Shown here piece after piece: positions 1-12,590 of a stretch of DNA of 64,000 nt. The stretch is from Muricea muricata. Its lineage: Eukaryota; Cnidaria; Anthozoa; Malacalcyonacea; Plexauridae. Position 1 is the stretch's first letter, and each line of letters begins with the position of its first letter. Below the pieces are notes generated by a model, which was given only the letters and a program-made list of their open reading frames with translations, was not told the origin of the DNA and made no database searches. The position numbers and the translations under genes are program-made. The stretch spans positions 56,540,594 to 56,604,593 of the forward strand of contig OY979716.1 in the NCBI GenBank assembly GCA_963855995.1, read 5' to 3'.

Positions 1-1
1 A

Positions 2-1564
2 AGTCCAGATGCTGAAACAGTTTTCAAGTGGAGAAAGAAAGAACCAGCAGTTGCTGACATTACTTTTTCAGGTACAGAATTAACTTGTCCTGATAATGTA
101 AATGAACTTAACCCTTTTATGTACTTCAAGATGTTTTGGGATGATAGTATCACTCAAAATATTGTTGAGCAAACAAACCTATACAGTGTTCAACAAACAG
201 GCTGCAGTATTTTGACTACAAAAGATGAAATTGAAACATTCCTTGGCCTTCAAATGAAAATGAGCATTGTAAAAATGCCAAACTATGAAATGTACTGGGA
301 GAACCAGACTCAATATGAGCAAGTTGCATCAGTTATGCCTTCAAAAAGGTATGAAAAAATAAGACAGTTTCTTGTAAATAACAATACCAGAAAAGATGAA
401 TCAGGCAACAAAGACAACCAGCTATACAAGGTGCAGCCAGTAATTGAAGGAGTTCAACAAAACTGCTTGAAGATAGAGCAGGAGATTTGCCATTCTATTG
501 ATGAGCAAATCATACCAGCTAAAACAAAGTGTAGTGGTATCCGTCACAGTACAATCCAAAGAAACCAACAAAGTGGGGGTTGAAGAATTTTGTCCGAGCA
601 GGAAAAAGCGGGATGATGTATGACTTTTTCCTTTATGCTGGAGCCAAAAGTACAAGTCAAGCAAAATGTACTGCAGTCAGTCGTTCTGAAACTTTGCGAG
701 AACTTGCCAACAAACTGCAACCATTTATTGTTTCTTGATAATTGGTTTTCGACCCTGCCCCTCATGTTGAAGCTGAAGTCTTTAGGCTATCCCACTACTG
801 CTACTGTGCGAAAGATCAGGATTGCCAATTGCCCTTTGAAGAGTGAGAAAGACCTGAAGAAGGATGGTCGGGGAAGTTACGATTACAGGACCGATGCAAA
901 TTCAGATCTCCACATTGTTCGATGGCTGGACAACAAGTGTGTTCAACTGGTGTCAACCTATGCTGGTGTCAAGGCATTACATATGGTGAAGAGATGGGAT
1001 GGTACAGCAAAGAAGCATATTGATGTCAAGTGCCCGGATATGATTTCCCAATACAATGAGTCGGTGGGTGGAGTTGATTTGGCTGATATGCTAATTGCCA
1101 TGTATCGTACCAAGATCAAGACAAAGAGGTGGTACCTCAAAGTCTTGTTTCACTGCATTGATATTGCAAAAGTGAATGCCTGGCTGTTATACCATCGGCA
1201 TTGTGATCTGAAGAAAGTGCCTAAGAAGCATCATTTGCCACTTCTGCATTTCTGCCTGGAAATTTCTGCTTGCTTGATCAGGTGTGGAATGGCAGGAATA
1301 AAAAGAAAGGCTGGTAGACCACCATTGGACGAGAGACACATCAGAGAGAAAGCAGAGAAGAAAGGAAGAAAGCCAGATATGCCATTGCCTGCAAAAGTGG
1401 CCAGGTTAGATAATTCTCATCATTGGCCAGAGTAAAGAGATGCCAAAAACCGATGCAGATATTGCAAGACTGGATTTAGTCGAGTCTATTGTGACAAGTG
1501 CGATATCTGCCTATGCCTAAGCAATACAAGAAACTGCTTCCGAGACTTTCATACTAGCAAATGA
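2..1564 (+). pseudogene. piggyBac (PGBD4-like) transposase, broken
   Basis: DDE-class cut-and-paste transposase of the piggyBac superfamily, which targets TTAA. The frame is open from the left window edge, so the N-terminus lies outside. The three expected aspartates are visible: DEQIIPAK (about 500), FLDNWFSTLP (about 737) and GGVDLADM (about 1076). After a stop at 1433-1435 the same frame continues with a Cys-rich tail (CRYC, CDKCDICLC) to the stop at 1562-1564; this matches the C-terminal zinc finger of piggyBac proteins. Two frameshifts are also visible, near 530-560 and near 640-690, because the family-like sequence moves through three frames. It is therefore a dead copy. Family assignment is firm; the exact subfamily is not. 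Confidence 0.9.
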
Positions 1565-1655
1565 GTGATAAACACGGACCATAAGTATGTTTTTGAAGAC
1601 AAATAATGTATAGTATATAACTCTAACTTTAGTACGTTTTAACATAATATTTTAA
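1565..1655. other. Short spacer between piggyBac gene and TTAA-flanked element
   Basis: About 90 bases of A/T-rich DNA after the piggyBac stop. It ends in TTAA at 1652-1655, which flanks the next element. It may include the piggyBac 3' UTR, but no piggyBac-type terminal repeat was recognised. Confidence 0.5.
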
Positions 1656-2395
1656 AGGTAGGTTACTATCGCTTCTGCGCATGTGCGATAGGTTTGTTAT
1701 GAGGAGCCTCCTCATAACAAGTTTCCAGTCCCAACACGCACGGCCGTCTGAATCATTCTCTGTTGTATTGCAAGGAGTGATGACGATCAAGTCCTGGCAT
1801 AAAAATTGTTGCTTTGAGAGTTTCAAGATCAAACAATTAATATTTGATTCTGGAAACGCGGCAAATCGCGTCGCCTCAAGGTTTAATTATTCGCGTTCAG
1901 TGGCTTTTGCTTCAGATGCTGTGGGTTTCGTTTGAGACTTCGAGTCACACTACAGAATATTCACGAGTCACGACATGATGCTCACAGGCTCTGTCATGCA
2001 ATGTGGTAAAAAATATATTGTATTACTTTTACATAATAAGGAAATGTTAAGCTAGTTACGCTAGCTGAGTTCTACTAATAATATTCAGGACATATTTAGA
2101 AGTTGACAAGTATGTTTAAAACATGAAACAATGTAGAGAGGAACCTTATAATGCAATCACAATTTTGGCAGCCAGAACCAATTTTATCAAAACAAAATCA
2201 CGACACTGTATATCACTCCATGAGTATATTATGGATATGATCTATAACATAGCTAGCAATACATAGAGGATATTACACGGTGCATGGCACGAAGATATTA
2301 TTTACGAGTGAACAAGGTGTGAAATAAATGGTACATTTTATATGCACCTGTAGAATATGCAATTAAATTGTCGTATTCTTGATTCCAGACTGATA
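1656..2395 (+). repeat. Left inverted arm of the TTAA-flanked element
   Basis: Pairs as reverse complement with 5969-6551 (outer part) and with 3190-3565 (inner part). The arm starts with a short palindrome-rich stretch (GAGGAGCCTCCTC near 1700) that is also present in the right arm. The left arm lacks about 220 bases found in the right arm around 3250-3490. Any open frame in this arm is matched antisense in the other arm and is not considered a gene. Confidence 0.8.
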
Positions 2396-3189
2396 TATCA
2401 TGATGAGAATACATTAACTGGCAGTGAATGTGTTGTTGGCGAAGACACAGACATGCACAGTGATGAAAGCAAAAACTTCATGAACAACATTTATTTGATT
2501 TTTACTATACAAAATTAGTTTACAAAATGGAATTGTAAGCATTCAGAACTGTAGCCTGTATATGTGTATATAAACGTTCATAGCATGTATAGCAGGTCTA
2601 CGATTGGTACGATGATATTAGTTAACACTTGTGTTATATTTCAAATTTTCAATGCATGAAACCACTACATGTAAGTTTCAGAATAAGTAAAATAATAAAA
2701 TTATCCAGGTGCAAATACATGAAAATGTTGCCAGGATTTTTTACATAATTGGGCGGTTCGCACACACATATTTTGTTGTGGTTCAGCAGAAGAGAAAATA
2801 AGCGACAATTGCTGTAATATCGGGCTAAATTCTCGATCAAGCAACCAAAATCACATCTATGGCATGCACTTAGACGAGAGCACTATATCGTGTTTATACG
2901 ATATAGTATTACGACGAGAGCACATATTGTGCTTATGCATTATATTGAATCTGGGATTATAATATGTAGTAAAAAACTGTGTACAGTATAACAGTTTGAA
3001 ATATATTCCAAGCTATTATGCTTGAAGCATAAAATTAACACTTCCAGAGACATCAACACCCAAGAACACCGACAGTTTTAATACCGGATATTCACACTCG
3101 CAATTTTTGCATCTCGCTTCGGGGCTTTGAATTCTCTCATTACTTTGAATTTGTGTGGGAAACGGATTGTAAAAGTTACTATAGAGTTA
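2396..3189. other. Unpaired centre of the TTAA-flanked element
   Basis: A/T-rich spacer between the inverted arms with no recognisable gene. A short local duplication is visible at about 2875-2945, where an ACGAGAGCAC motif followed by an ATAT-rich inverted stretch occurs twice. Confidence 0.5.
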
Positions 3190-3565
3190 ATGGATCGAGA
3201 ATACGACAATTTAATCGTATATTATACAGAGCGCATATAAAATGTATAATTTATTTCACACCTTGTACAAGCAGTCGAAGCCTGCATTCAATATCTATGT
3301 AAGCCATCGGATAAGCTCATTTATTATACGGTTATGGCTTTATGGATGTTTCACCGTAAACTAAAACACTCGTATCTCCCATATTTTCACTAGTGAAGAC
3401 ATGAAAAAATATGTAACGCTTGAAAAACGCCTGACTGTGTTTTCCCCTGGGATTTATATGTTCTCTGTTCGCTTGTTCCAACCTGAACGTGTTTTCACCA
3501 CTCGTAAATAATATCTTTGCGCCAAGCACCGTGTAATATCCTCTATGTATTGCTAGCTATGTTAT
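3190..3565 (-). repeat. Right inverted arm, inner part, cut by the hAT insertion
   Basis: Its end (ATGTATTGCTAGCTATGTTATA) is the complement of sequence near 2240-2275 in the left arm. The match to the left arm then jumps to 5969 beyond the hAT element, which shows that the hAT landed inside an already formed arm. Confidence 0.75.
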
Positions 3566-5968
3566 AGAGGTGGTTATTCGGTTAACCGGACTGAGCCGGT
3601 TTTTTTGAAAGATTGGTCAGTCCGGTTTTGCTATTTTGAAATAACCAACTAACCGAAATAGCCGCGAAAACCGATTCACTTTTTGTTCTGACATAAAGCC
3701 TGATAAAAGAAAAGGTTTGTAAACTCTTGAAATGTATTTCAAAATCGAATTATTACTATTATCCATCGTTGGCCACATTCTATTGCATGCGGATCAAAAT
3801 GTTAGGCGGATATCGGACGTCTGCGAAAACACGTTGCACAACCAATCAGATTGTGTTTTCTTAATTCATTCCAAGTTTTAATCTACTTATTCTACTCAAT
3901 CTACATCAAATGCGAAACAATCATGTCAGAAAAAAGTGCTGTGAGGAATTTTTTCAAAGCAAAGGATGGCGGCTGTGCCATTTGTCAAGTCTGCGCAACG
4001 ACCATAAAAAATAAAGGCGGCAATACATCGAATTTGTTGAGACACTTTCAGAACAAGCACCCAGTCCAATACTCAACGATAAATCCGAGAAAGCGCAAGG
4101 CAGGTTACTCTGTTACAAGCGAGAAAAACGTGGAGAAAAATGTATCATCGTCAGCACAGCCTTCGATTTCAAGTGCGTTGCCAAAGCTACACCTCTTACG
4201 TCTGGAAGCCAACGTCACCAAGCAATCACAGACGCAATTACACACTTTTTGTGTAAGGACAGAATTCCTTTTAACACTGTTCATAGACCCGGTTTTCGAC
4301 ATTTACTAAACGTGCTAGAGCCACGATACGAGATTCCCAACAAGACCACTTTTTCAAAGAGTAAAGTGGTTAAACTTTATGACGTCACAACAGAATCTGT
4401 GATGGGAGATTTGGGCAAGATAGACTTCTTCGCTTCTACGGCAGACATGTGGTCCTCGCATGGCCTTACTCCATACTTAGGATACACGCTGCATTGGATA
4501 GATCGTGAGTGGAACTTGAGAACCAGAAATATTGGTACGCGTTAAATACCCGATGACCATACAGCCGTTATTCTTGCCCAAAGCATGAATGATATGCTGC
4601 TGCACTGGAAGTTGGATGAAGCCTAGCAAGTTGCGACCACCACAGACAACGGCGCCAATATCAAGAAAGCCTGCACAGAAAACACCTGGATGAACGTCTC
4701 GTGTTTTGGACATAATCTTCACCTGGCCATTACAAATACTTTAGCGAAAGAAAAAAGAGCGAGTCGTGCACTGGGAGCACAACTTCAAGAAGAACCTGGG
4801 AAGAAAGTTAAAAAGTTGGAATTGGTAACTATGGACTATTATGAATACATAATGACGTTTATCATACTTAGTCTTACAAGTTCTTAGCTCATTAACTTTC
4901 CTGTTAACACTTTTCCATTTTTACAGGAATGTCCAACTTGATGGGGCTCAACCCAACGCATGATCAGTCGTGTTTTGCTGAACAAAAAAGCAATTAGAAG
5001 AGTCCTCGGTAATGACAAAGATACATCCCACCTAGTGCCATCCTGGCAAGATCTTGAAGTATTGGAATGCATAAACAGTGCACTGTCTCCACTTAGGGAA
5101 TTTACAGATGTTCTGTCAGCAAGTACCTATGTTACAATCAGTGCTTTCAAACCCATTCTTCACCATCTGTCAACAGTCGAATTGGCCTGCGAAGATGGAG
5201 ATCTTCCGTTGACTTGTCAACTTAAACGCGACATCCTCCAGTGTTTGAAATCGAAGTATGTGGCAGACGACCTAAAACTTTTTATGGATGTTACCTCGTA
5301 CCTTGATCCAAGATACATGACTGATTTTCTGACAACCGACAAGTCAGATCGCAATGAAGCTACGCCATCAGAACTCGATTTAGTTAGAGAAAAGCTTCTT
5401 GGAGAAGTTGTTTTCCTCTCAAACGTAGAAGTGGAAGATTTTGCATCGAATACAGAACCATCAGCAAAGAAAATGAGCCTTGGAGCGCTTACAAGTTTAA
5501 AGAAAACTGATAGAATGCCGATCTCTGCAGCCATGTCCCCACGCGATCATTTGTCGGCTGAAATGGAACGATACACAAAGCATCCAGTCATCGACGGCGA
5601 TGAAAATCCCCTGAAGTGGTGGCAACAAAATGAAAGCGATTTCCACTGCTTAGTCAACTGGCAAAGAAATATCTAGCCATTCAAGCTTCAAGTTCGCCTT
5701 CAGAAAGACTGTTTAGCAAAGCAGGACTTATTAGTACTCCCGGACGAGCACAACTTAAACCCAAAAAAGTTGACATGCTCGTGTTTTTAGCAGAGAATTT
5801 ATAGTTAATAAACCTTGCTAATTGTTATAAAATGTTGTTATAAAAATATAAATATATTTAATAAAAAACACAAAAAAACAACGCACTTTTTTTTTCGTAA
5901 TTTAAGGAGTCAGTTGAGCCGGTTATTTCGTTTCGGTTTTGGTTATTTTCAATAACCGCCTCAGCCTA
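3566..5968 (+). mobile_element. hAT DNA transposon nested in the right arm
   Basis: Boundaries come from the interruption of the inverted arm. The left end reads AGAGGTGGTTATT and the right end AATAACCGCCTCA, an imperfect short terminal inverted repeat (GAGGYGGTTATT). The expected 8-bp target duplication is not recognisable at these ends, so exact borders may be off by several bases. The element carries one broken transposase gene. Confidence 0.75.
3923..5804 (+). pseudogene. hAT transposase (ZBED type), broken
   Basis: Start chosen at 3923 because a BED zinc finger follows at once (CAICQVC, then LLRHFQNKH). After a frameshift near 4240 the catalytic region appears with TADMWSSHGLTPYL, then TTDNGANIKKAC and SCFGHNLHLAITN, all typical hAT blocks. 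A likely intron lies at about 4829-4926 (GTAACT donor, TTTTTACAG acceptor). Later come CPT-stop-WGS (normally CPTRW) and a long DPRY-containing region. A frameshift near 5640-5676 precedes the C-terminal dimerisation block (SSSPSERLFSKAG). Several stops and shifts make it non-functional. Confidence 0.9.
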
Positions 5969-6551
5969 CATTGTCATTGAGTGATATACAGTATCATGAT
6001 TTTGTTTTGATAAAATTGGTTGTCTGCCAAAATTGTGATTGCATGTAAGGTTCCTCTCTACACTGTTTCATGTTTTAAACATACTTGTCAACTTCTAAAT
6101 ACGTCCTGAATATCATTAGTAGAACTCAGCTAGCGTAACTAGCTTAACATTTCCTTATTATGTAAAAGTAATACAATATGTTTCTTACCACACTGCATGA
6201 CAGAACCTGTGAGCATCATGTCGTGACTCGTGAATATTCTGTGGTGCGACTCAAAGCCTCTAACGAAACCCACAGCATCTGAAGCAAAAGCTAACGAACG
6301 CGAATAATTAAACCTTTAGGCGACGCGATTTGCCGTGTTTCCAGAATCCAATATTAATTTTTAAATCTTGAAACTCTAAAAGCAACAATTTTTATGCCAG
6401 AACTTGATGCGCCATCGCTCCTTGCAATACAACAGAGAACAATTCAAATGACCGCGCGTTTTAATGTATGCCATGGGACTGGAAACTTGTTATGAGGAGG
6501 CTCCTCATAACAAACCTGTCTCACATGCGCAGAAGCGACTGTAACCTACCT
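5969..6551 (-). repeat. Right inverted arm, outer part
   Basis: Near-complete reverse complement of 1656 to about 2236, ending in GTAACCTACCT followed by TTAA. Divergence between arms is modest (scattered substitutions), so the arms are recognisable but not freshly duplicated. Confidence 0.8.
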
Positions 6552-6555
6552 TTAA

Positions 6556-8250
6556 TAATTCATATCTAACTAGAAATACATGCATGCAGCAACCCCTTGC
6601 CACTAAGAGCATGCAGCTAAATGTTCGGAATTACATGAAGTACTGAGGTAGGTTGTTGTCATAGCAACACGGCAATTGGTATTCTTTCTGTATATTTTTT
6701 TAAAATGACAAAATATTGAGTTTTTAATCCTTGTTTTATTGACAATTTTTTAAATGGCACAACATTTGTCATCGGTATGTTATTACGCTTAATGTAAGCT
6801 TAACTTTGGTACAAAACACGACCTATTAATTACATTAATAATAAGACAGTCTTGCATTTACAGGACGTAAACTTACTCTGGAATTTAAACAGTGAATAGA
6901 CTGGATGAGTACGGCTACGCCAGCCTTTATAAAGCATTAAAACACAAGTATAAATACGCATTATCAACAAACTTGCCTTGTGTTTCACGCCATAGTCAAT
7001 TGTTGGCGCTTCTCTGTATTTTCCCTGAATTAATGTCTCTTCAATCTTCTTCGGCAGTCTCCTCGAGCCTTTGTCGTCGTCTACGCTCGTTTCGCCCTGC
7101 TAAATGTTCTGCTTCCTCGTTCTCCTTTCGCTGCTTGCTTGACTCCATATTTGTTGACTTGATAAATGCTTTTTATTCAATTTTTACAACAATAAATTGT
7201 TGGTAAAGTTCCCAAAACTTTTTGCAAAAATACAAAATATTTTAGTGCAAAAAGCCAACTAAAGTTAAATATTTGCTGACAGTTGAATAACTTGAATTCA
7301 TGATCAATCAATCAACAATAAATTTTAAATCTGGCCAATGAGTGTTAGCCATTCATGATAGTCTGCCATATTGTTGAGATCAGTGAGGATGACGTCATGA
7401 CATACCATTTTTACTACCTAACTACCACGAGCAACGACTTCGAACTCCGCTAATACGAAATTAGTAACCCTCGCCCCGGGCTTACGCCCGGAACGGCACT
7501 TCGCGCCATTGGCTCGGGGATTAAGTACTCAAGTGACTATATTAAATATTTTAAAATTTATTATCCTTTACTGACTGCAAAATTATCTTTTTTAGCATCA
7601 AAGGTTGCAGTGAGATCACGCCCGCCTAATGCTTTTACTGACCCTCATCCTCTAGAATTGCCTTTAACACAGTTGGACTTAAATATAATTGAATTTTAGG
7701 GCTGCAGGTTACATATTCATGAAAAGCTTTGTGAGAGATGTAATGCAGGTTATGCATGGTTTTTACCATAAATGTGCCCCCTAGACAGGCACTGTTGCCA
7801 CATGGCAACAAATAAAAAACATGACTAACCCCCCCCCCCCCTTTCCTATTTTTTCTGTGTCATATTGTTATTGCACTAGATTTAGATAAAATTTTAGGTG
7901 AAAAGTTTTTTCAAATGTTTTTGAAAATGTGCCCGGCAAAAGGGTATATGTGCTATGAAAGTCTTTAATTTAAATTAAATTCTAAAAAATGCAATCTTAA
8001 TAGGACTCTGGGCAGAGTGCCTGGCATGTCAGTCAGACATTGATTTTTGGTTATCTTAGTGATTATATAAGATCTGCCAGCAATGTCTTAAAATGTCTTG
8101 GAAGGTATCCTAATAATAGCTGATTTAAAAAGGAGTTCGTTGGGCAGAACAGAAATAAGTGAATATACCCCACCCCCAATGAACGCTCTAGTTACAGCCT
8201 TGTACCCATTTTCGTTTTGGCAGGCAGAGTGAACGCCTTAGCAGGCATCT
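6556..8250. other. Intergenic region without a supported gene
   Basis: About 1.7 kb. A 35-codon minus-strand frame at 7041-7148 encodes an Arg/Glu-rich peptide (ERRRRQRLEETAEED); this composition is seen in several transposon families but is too short to call. A GC-rich hairpin (CCGGGCTTACGCCCGG) sits at about 7477-7492 inside otherwise A/T-rich DNA. A poly-C run is at about 7829-7841. Confidence 0.4.
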
Positions 8251-8473
8251 TGTTTAATATATAAAATCACAATCACTCTCGGTCGCATACGAGCTCTATC
8301 TCTCTCACAGTCTCTCTGTCCCTGTTATTAGTATTATGTCACTACCCTCTTGATTATTATCTTCTGCAATGTCATTCACTAATGTATCAATCACTCAACA
8401 TAATCAAAGCAAGTAAAGGATCAAACTACAAATTATTACAAAATATTTAAAATATGCCAGGCAGTCTCCGACA
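8251..8473 (-). repeat. Candidate 3' LTR of the minus-strand BEL/Pao element
   Basis: On the minus strand a purine tract (ATAGGGGGAGTG) is followed by TGTCGGAGAC and, about 220 bases on, by TATTAAACA, giving TG...CA ends. Only one copy is present in the window, so the LTR cannot be confirmed by pairing; the outer end is the less certain one. Confidence 0.5.
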
Positions 8474-8718
8474 CACTCCCCCTATGCAACTTAATTTTTA
8501 GGGTGTATATAAACTAAGGAGACTGCTATCCTGACTAGCTAATGTCAACAAATTTGTTACAGTGATAAAGTTTCTGTACGACATGAAAGTCAGTCATCTT
8601 CAACCGCTTGTGAACTTTCTTTTATCTTTTTCGAAGCTTGGCTGCAGCTCTCTTAGGACGGAAATCTTAGGCGAGTGGATTCAATGGAATTTTCTTCTTA
8701 GGCCCTGTCATTTCAAGG

Positions 8719-11700
8719 TCACACTGTAGCTTGAGGGGTACAGGTGTTGTACGGGGTGCTTGATTGTACACCTCGCGTTCGGAAAACAGAACCGGGAAAG
8801 AGCTTCACGACGATAGCCATTGGCCACTTCCCACGATTCTTGTCATGAGTGCGTACGACCACAGCATCACCAATCTTGATCTGCTGTTTGCTTGTCTTGT
8901 GAACCAGGTTGTGTCGTTCTCTCAATGCGGTGAGGTATTCACGTCTTTGCAAGATCGTAGATAATTGGCACGCTTACGCAAGTTTTTGTCTTCATTTCTC
9001 CAAGGTTGGTTCTCTGGTAGTTGGCTTGTACGTTGGAACAAGAACGTTGCTGGGGTCAATGCTGGTAGGTAGTTCTACATCGTCTTCTATATACAGTACT
9101 GTGCAAAAGTTTCAGGCATCCCGCTTTTTGCCTCTCACGTGAAAGCTAATATCTAATTTAAAATAGAGCCAATTTCAGTGAAAATTTAACATGTGGTAGA
9201 GACAAATGCTATCTGTCACGAATCTTAAACAATTGATAATGCAAACCGGAACTTTAGCTATTATTGGAAGTACTGGTCACAACTTGTCCTCAAATTCAAA
9301 AATGAAGCATGCAACTTAACTTTTTTGTTGAAGTTTTCAGTGTGATTCTGTTGCAAAGTGGTTACAGTGGTTCAGAAATAACAAAAATCTTTAGTGCAAA
9401 ATGTTGATTTAAATTTGATCACTTTGCAACAAGGCTTAAAAATCTAATATAATATCATGCTATATAAGCCGGTTTAGTTTGACAATGGTTGTTGATATTT
9501 TCCCTGAAATTAAAATGCTGCTATTCCGTATAATTTGCACATGCTAAAACGTTGCAGAAAACTGATCACAAATGGATGACTTTGCTACAGTGTTACTGCA
9601 AAAAAGATTATTCAAAAACTGTACATGTATATGATTATATCTCAAAAAAAGTAGTATATCACCATTTCGGTTACAACTGAACTTCTGGTTTGCAATAGCA
9701 AATATCGTTTTGCTCCATCACTCGTAAAAATTTCATTGTAATTGGTTCCATTTTGGGTTAGATATGACTTTTTATGGAAAAGCTAAAAAACGGGGTGCCT
9801 AGAACTTTTGCACAGTACTGCAGCTCAGCGAACTTCGATTGATTAGTATCTCGATGTCGAGCAGTACTTTGCTCAGTTCTGACCAGGACAGCGTGGCTCC
9901 CCCAATGACCTTGTACATCGCTGACTTTACCACTTGAATTGTCCACCCCAACAGGGGGGCACGACTCAAGTTCAACTTCCAAAAAATGTCGTATTCTTGA
10001 ACCAGGCCGTGCCCTCGTTCGTCATTTCTCACTTGCTTTAACCATTTCGCTGCTTTCAGAAATGTTGACTGTTGTCTGAATAGATTACTGCTGGTAATCC
10101 TCTTCTGGCAATGAGTGAAAGCTTCGGTTTCGAGGTCCTGCACCAACTCCAGGTGCACGGCTCGCAACAGGACATGGCTCACAACTCTTTCTTCTCGCTT
10201 GTTGGCCATCCGGTAGCGAATTGGACCAGCGAAGTCCGTTCCAATGACTTGGAATGCTGCTCCACTTTCTGTGCGGTCGGTGGGTAGATTACCAGGTGGT
10301 GGTTGACTATAGTACAACAGTGAACCGTTTACAGCCCCAGCAACTACCTTGAACTGACTTTACCAACTTTCATAGTTTTGGAATCCAATACGTTTCTCGT
10401 ACTGCAGCCATTGTGAAAAGTACACCACCATCTAGGGTCTCGACATGTGTTCGCTGTACAAGTTTCTTTGTAAACAACGCGTCAGCTCGTAAGTATGTTG
10501 GGAAACTTCCTTGTAATATCCCGCGACATTCGTAGATCTCTTCGTTGTTCTTTACGAGGTTCAACTTGTGGCTTGTCTCTACAAAGAGTGGATTATTGAA
10601 GTCTTTGTTTTGAGCTCGCTTTATCCACCACATCTTCTCTTTTTGCACTTCTTTGCTCGTCACTGGACTGGAATGAACCTGACCTGTGGAGAGCCTTTAA
10701 ACTCGGGCTTGGATGCGGAGAGCTTTCAGGAGGTCGTGGCATTCTAGGAGCTCTTTGAACACGTCCAAGTCTTTCTTGCTGGGTTGCTGTGCCAGACTCA
10801 ACACTTCTTTAATTACCTTCGCTTCCGCTTCAGATGAAGGTGAGCTTCCTGTAATCGGATTTTCAGGCCACCATGTGGCGTCGCTTAACCATTCGGGTTC
10901 TCTCCACCATAACTCACTGTCAGCCACTTGCCCAACACGGCTGGCAATGTCTGCCGGGTTCTCCTTGGTTGGCACATACCTCCATTGAATCTCGGGATGA
11001 CCCTTGATCTTCTTCACTCGGTTAGAAATGAACTGTCAATACTGTCCGTTTCCCAAGATCCAATGGAGGGCCACGGAGCTGTCCAGCCAGCTGAAAATCG
11101 ATACTTCTAATATCTGCCCAGGCATTCCTGACATTGGTGACCAAATTGGTGGCCATGTGAGCGCTGACGAGCTCCAGTCACTGCACTGTCAATCCTTTCT
11201 TGGCAAGTCTGGATTTTGCTGTTACGAGCATTTGAGTTGTTCCGTCTTCCTGGCGCACAACTGAATACACGGCTGTGCCGACACCATTGATAGACCCATC
11301 GCTGAATGTGTGGAGTTCTACTGAAGTTGTCAGTTGATGATGAGGTGCTAATGGTTGTGGTGTTGACACCTGCTGTGGGAGCGAGTGTTCATATCTTTCC
11401 CAGTGGCGATGTAGTTCCTTTGTAACGGGGCATCCCAGGCGATCTTCGAGTCACATATGTCACGGAATATAAGTTTCCCAAGGAGGGTTGTAGGTGAGGC
11501 TAGGCCAATGGGATCATAGACTTTTGCCAACTGTCGTAATACCTTGCACTTGGTCGGCGCACAATTGTTCCTAGGAAACACGAGCAACAACCTATCAGCA
11601 GCTTTATCCCATTTTAGGCTTAGTAAACTCCACTCGTTCGGTGACACTTGAAATTGTTGTTTGGCGAACGATCGATCTTCGCACTTACGTCTCGAGTTCC

Positions 11701-12590
11701 TTCCAGTTCAGGCCAATTTGAGTTCCATTTGTGCGGTTCAAATATGACATCCTTCATGATTTCGATTGCTCATTCCTTGCGTGCTTGAGCCTGCGGTACG
11801 TCATTTCCGCCAGACAGAAGATCGTCCACGTAAAAGGACCGGCAAAGTCGTGCTACTTCTTTGGGATACCTCATCGACCACGCGTCTAAATGGCTCTCAA
11901 TCACTCCCCCAAGCAGGAATGGGGAGGGCGCTAATCCAAACAGAACTCTTGTGAAGTGGTACGTTTCTACTTCTGCATTGATACTCTGTTGCCAGTGGAA
12001 CTTCAATGCGTTTCTCTTACTTTCTTTTACCCTGATTTTGAGGAAAGCTTGTTTTATATCAGCAGCCTCTCCAACTGGGTAAGTTCGTTGTTGAACTAGA
12101 ATGTCCCATATCTTATTCTGCAGCGGTGGTCCAGTGTACAAGCAATCATTCAAGGATGGTGCTTCTGGTGTTGCTCATGCTGATGCCTCGTAAACGATTC
12201 TCATGTTTGTCGTCTGGGCTGATTCTCGGATGACGTATTTGTGTGGAATGTAGAATTCCCTGGATTCTGCAACAAAAAGGTCACCTCACGTGGCACAGGT
12301 TTGTCGCTTTAAGTTGATGGGCGTGGCAAGGGCACGTCGCTTCCAGTCGATGATGGGTGTGGCAATTTTTTGATTACTCCTTCTGCCAGTTGCTCTTGAA
12401 TGATAGTGTCATATTTCTTTGTCAGGTGCTCTCGCCAAAGTTTCTTCGTCAAGCTTTTCAATTGCTTCATACTCAAAGTAACACTTTCATACTCAAAGTA
12501 TTCATTGTTGGGAAATCTTGTTCCCAGGGTGTTTTCCAAATTTGGGGGCAAAGTTACAAACACCCTTGAACCTGCTGGGAGTATATGCAA
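8719..12590 (-). pseudogene. BEL/Pao pol (RT-RNase H-integrase), broken
   Basis: Reading from 12590 downward: an N-terminal RT region (TIIQEQLAEGVIKK), then RT core with ADIKQAFLKI and the FYVDDLLSGG active-site block near 11830. The connection follows (AKVYDPIGLASP near 11530), RNase H start (LHTFSDGS near 11310), the IASRVG/ADIASR segment near 10930, integrase zinc region near 10400-10600, and the integrase core (VIGTDFAGPI near 10230). The integrase C-terminus resumes below the MITE at 8719-8952 (GKWPMAIVVKLFPG). Frames change at least six times, and a low-complexity replacement is seen around 12310-12340. It is a dead copy related to, but distinct from, the BEL element at 20-24.6 kb. Confidence 0.88.
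9094..9820. mobile_element. Tc1/mariner-type MITE inside BEL integrase
   Basis: The left end CAGTACTGTGCAAAAGTTTC and the right end (complement of CAGTACTGTGCAAAAGTTCT) form a terminal inverted repeat of about 35 bp with few mismatches. This repeat start is characteristic of Tc1/mariner-family elements. TA precedes the left end (9092-9093); the right flank is CAGC, so the second TA is mutated or missing. There is no transposase, so it is non-autonomous. It interrupts a coding region that resumes on the other side. Confidence 0.85.

Larger units (their letters stand above)
1656..6551. mobile_element. Long-inverted-repeat (foldback-like) element with TTAA target duplication
   Basis: The ends are AGGTAGGTTAC at 1656 and its complement GTAACCTACCT ending at 6551, with TTAA at 1652-1655 and again at 6552-6555. 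The termini are the outer ends of very long inverted arms: 1656 to about 2395 on the left, and about 3190-3565 plus 5969-6551 on the right. A hAT element interrupts the right arm. No transposase belongs to this element, so it is non-autonomous. TTAA duplication fits mobilisation by piggyBac (or Kolobok) enzymes, and a piggyBac gene lies directly upstream, but its own terminal repeats are not visible, so the link is inference. Confidence 0.75.

Noticed and set aside
1681-1935. 84-codon plus-strand frame
   Set aside because: Lies inside the inverted arm and is mirrored with disruptions in the other arm; no coding evidence.
6892-7206. 104-codon plus-strand frame
   Set aside because: Ser/Leu-rich composition is antisense of a short Arg/Glu-rich frame; neither strand has convincing gene structure.
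7430-7530. tRNA-like or SINE-like segment with a TTCGAACTCC box and GC hairpin
   Set aside because: No cloverleaf, A box or tail could be matched; only one short B-box-like string.
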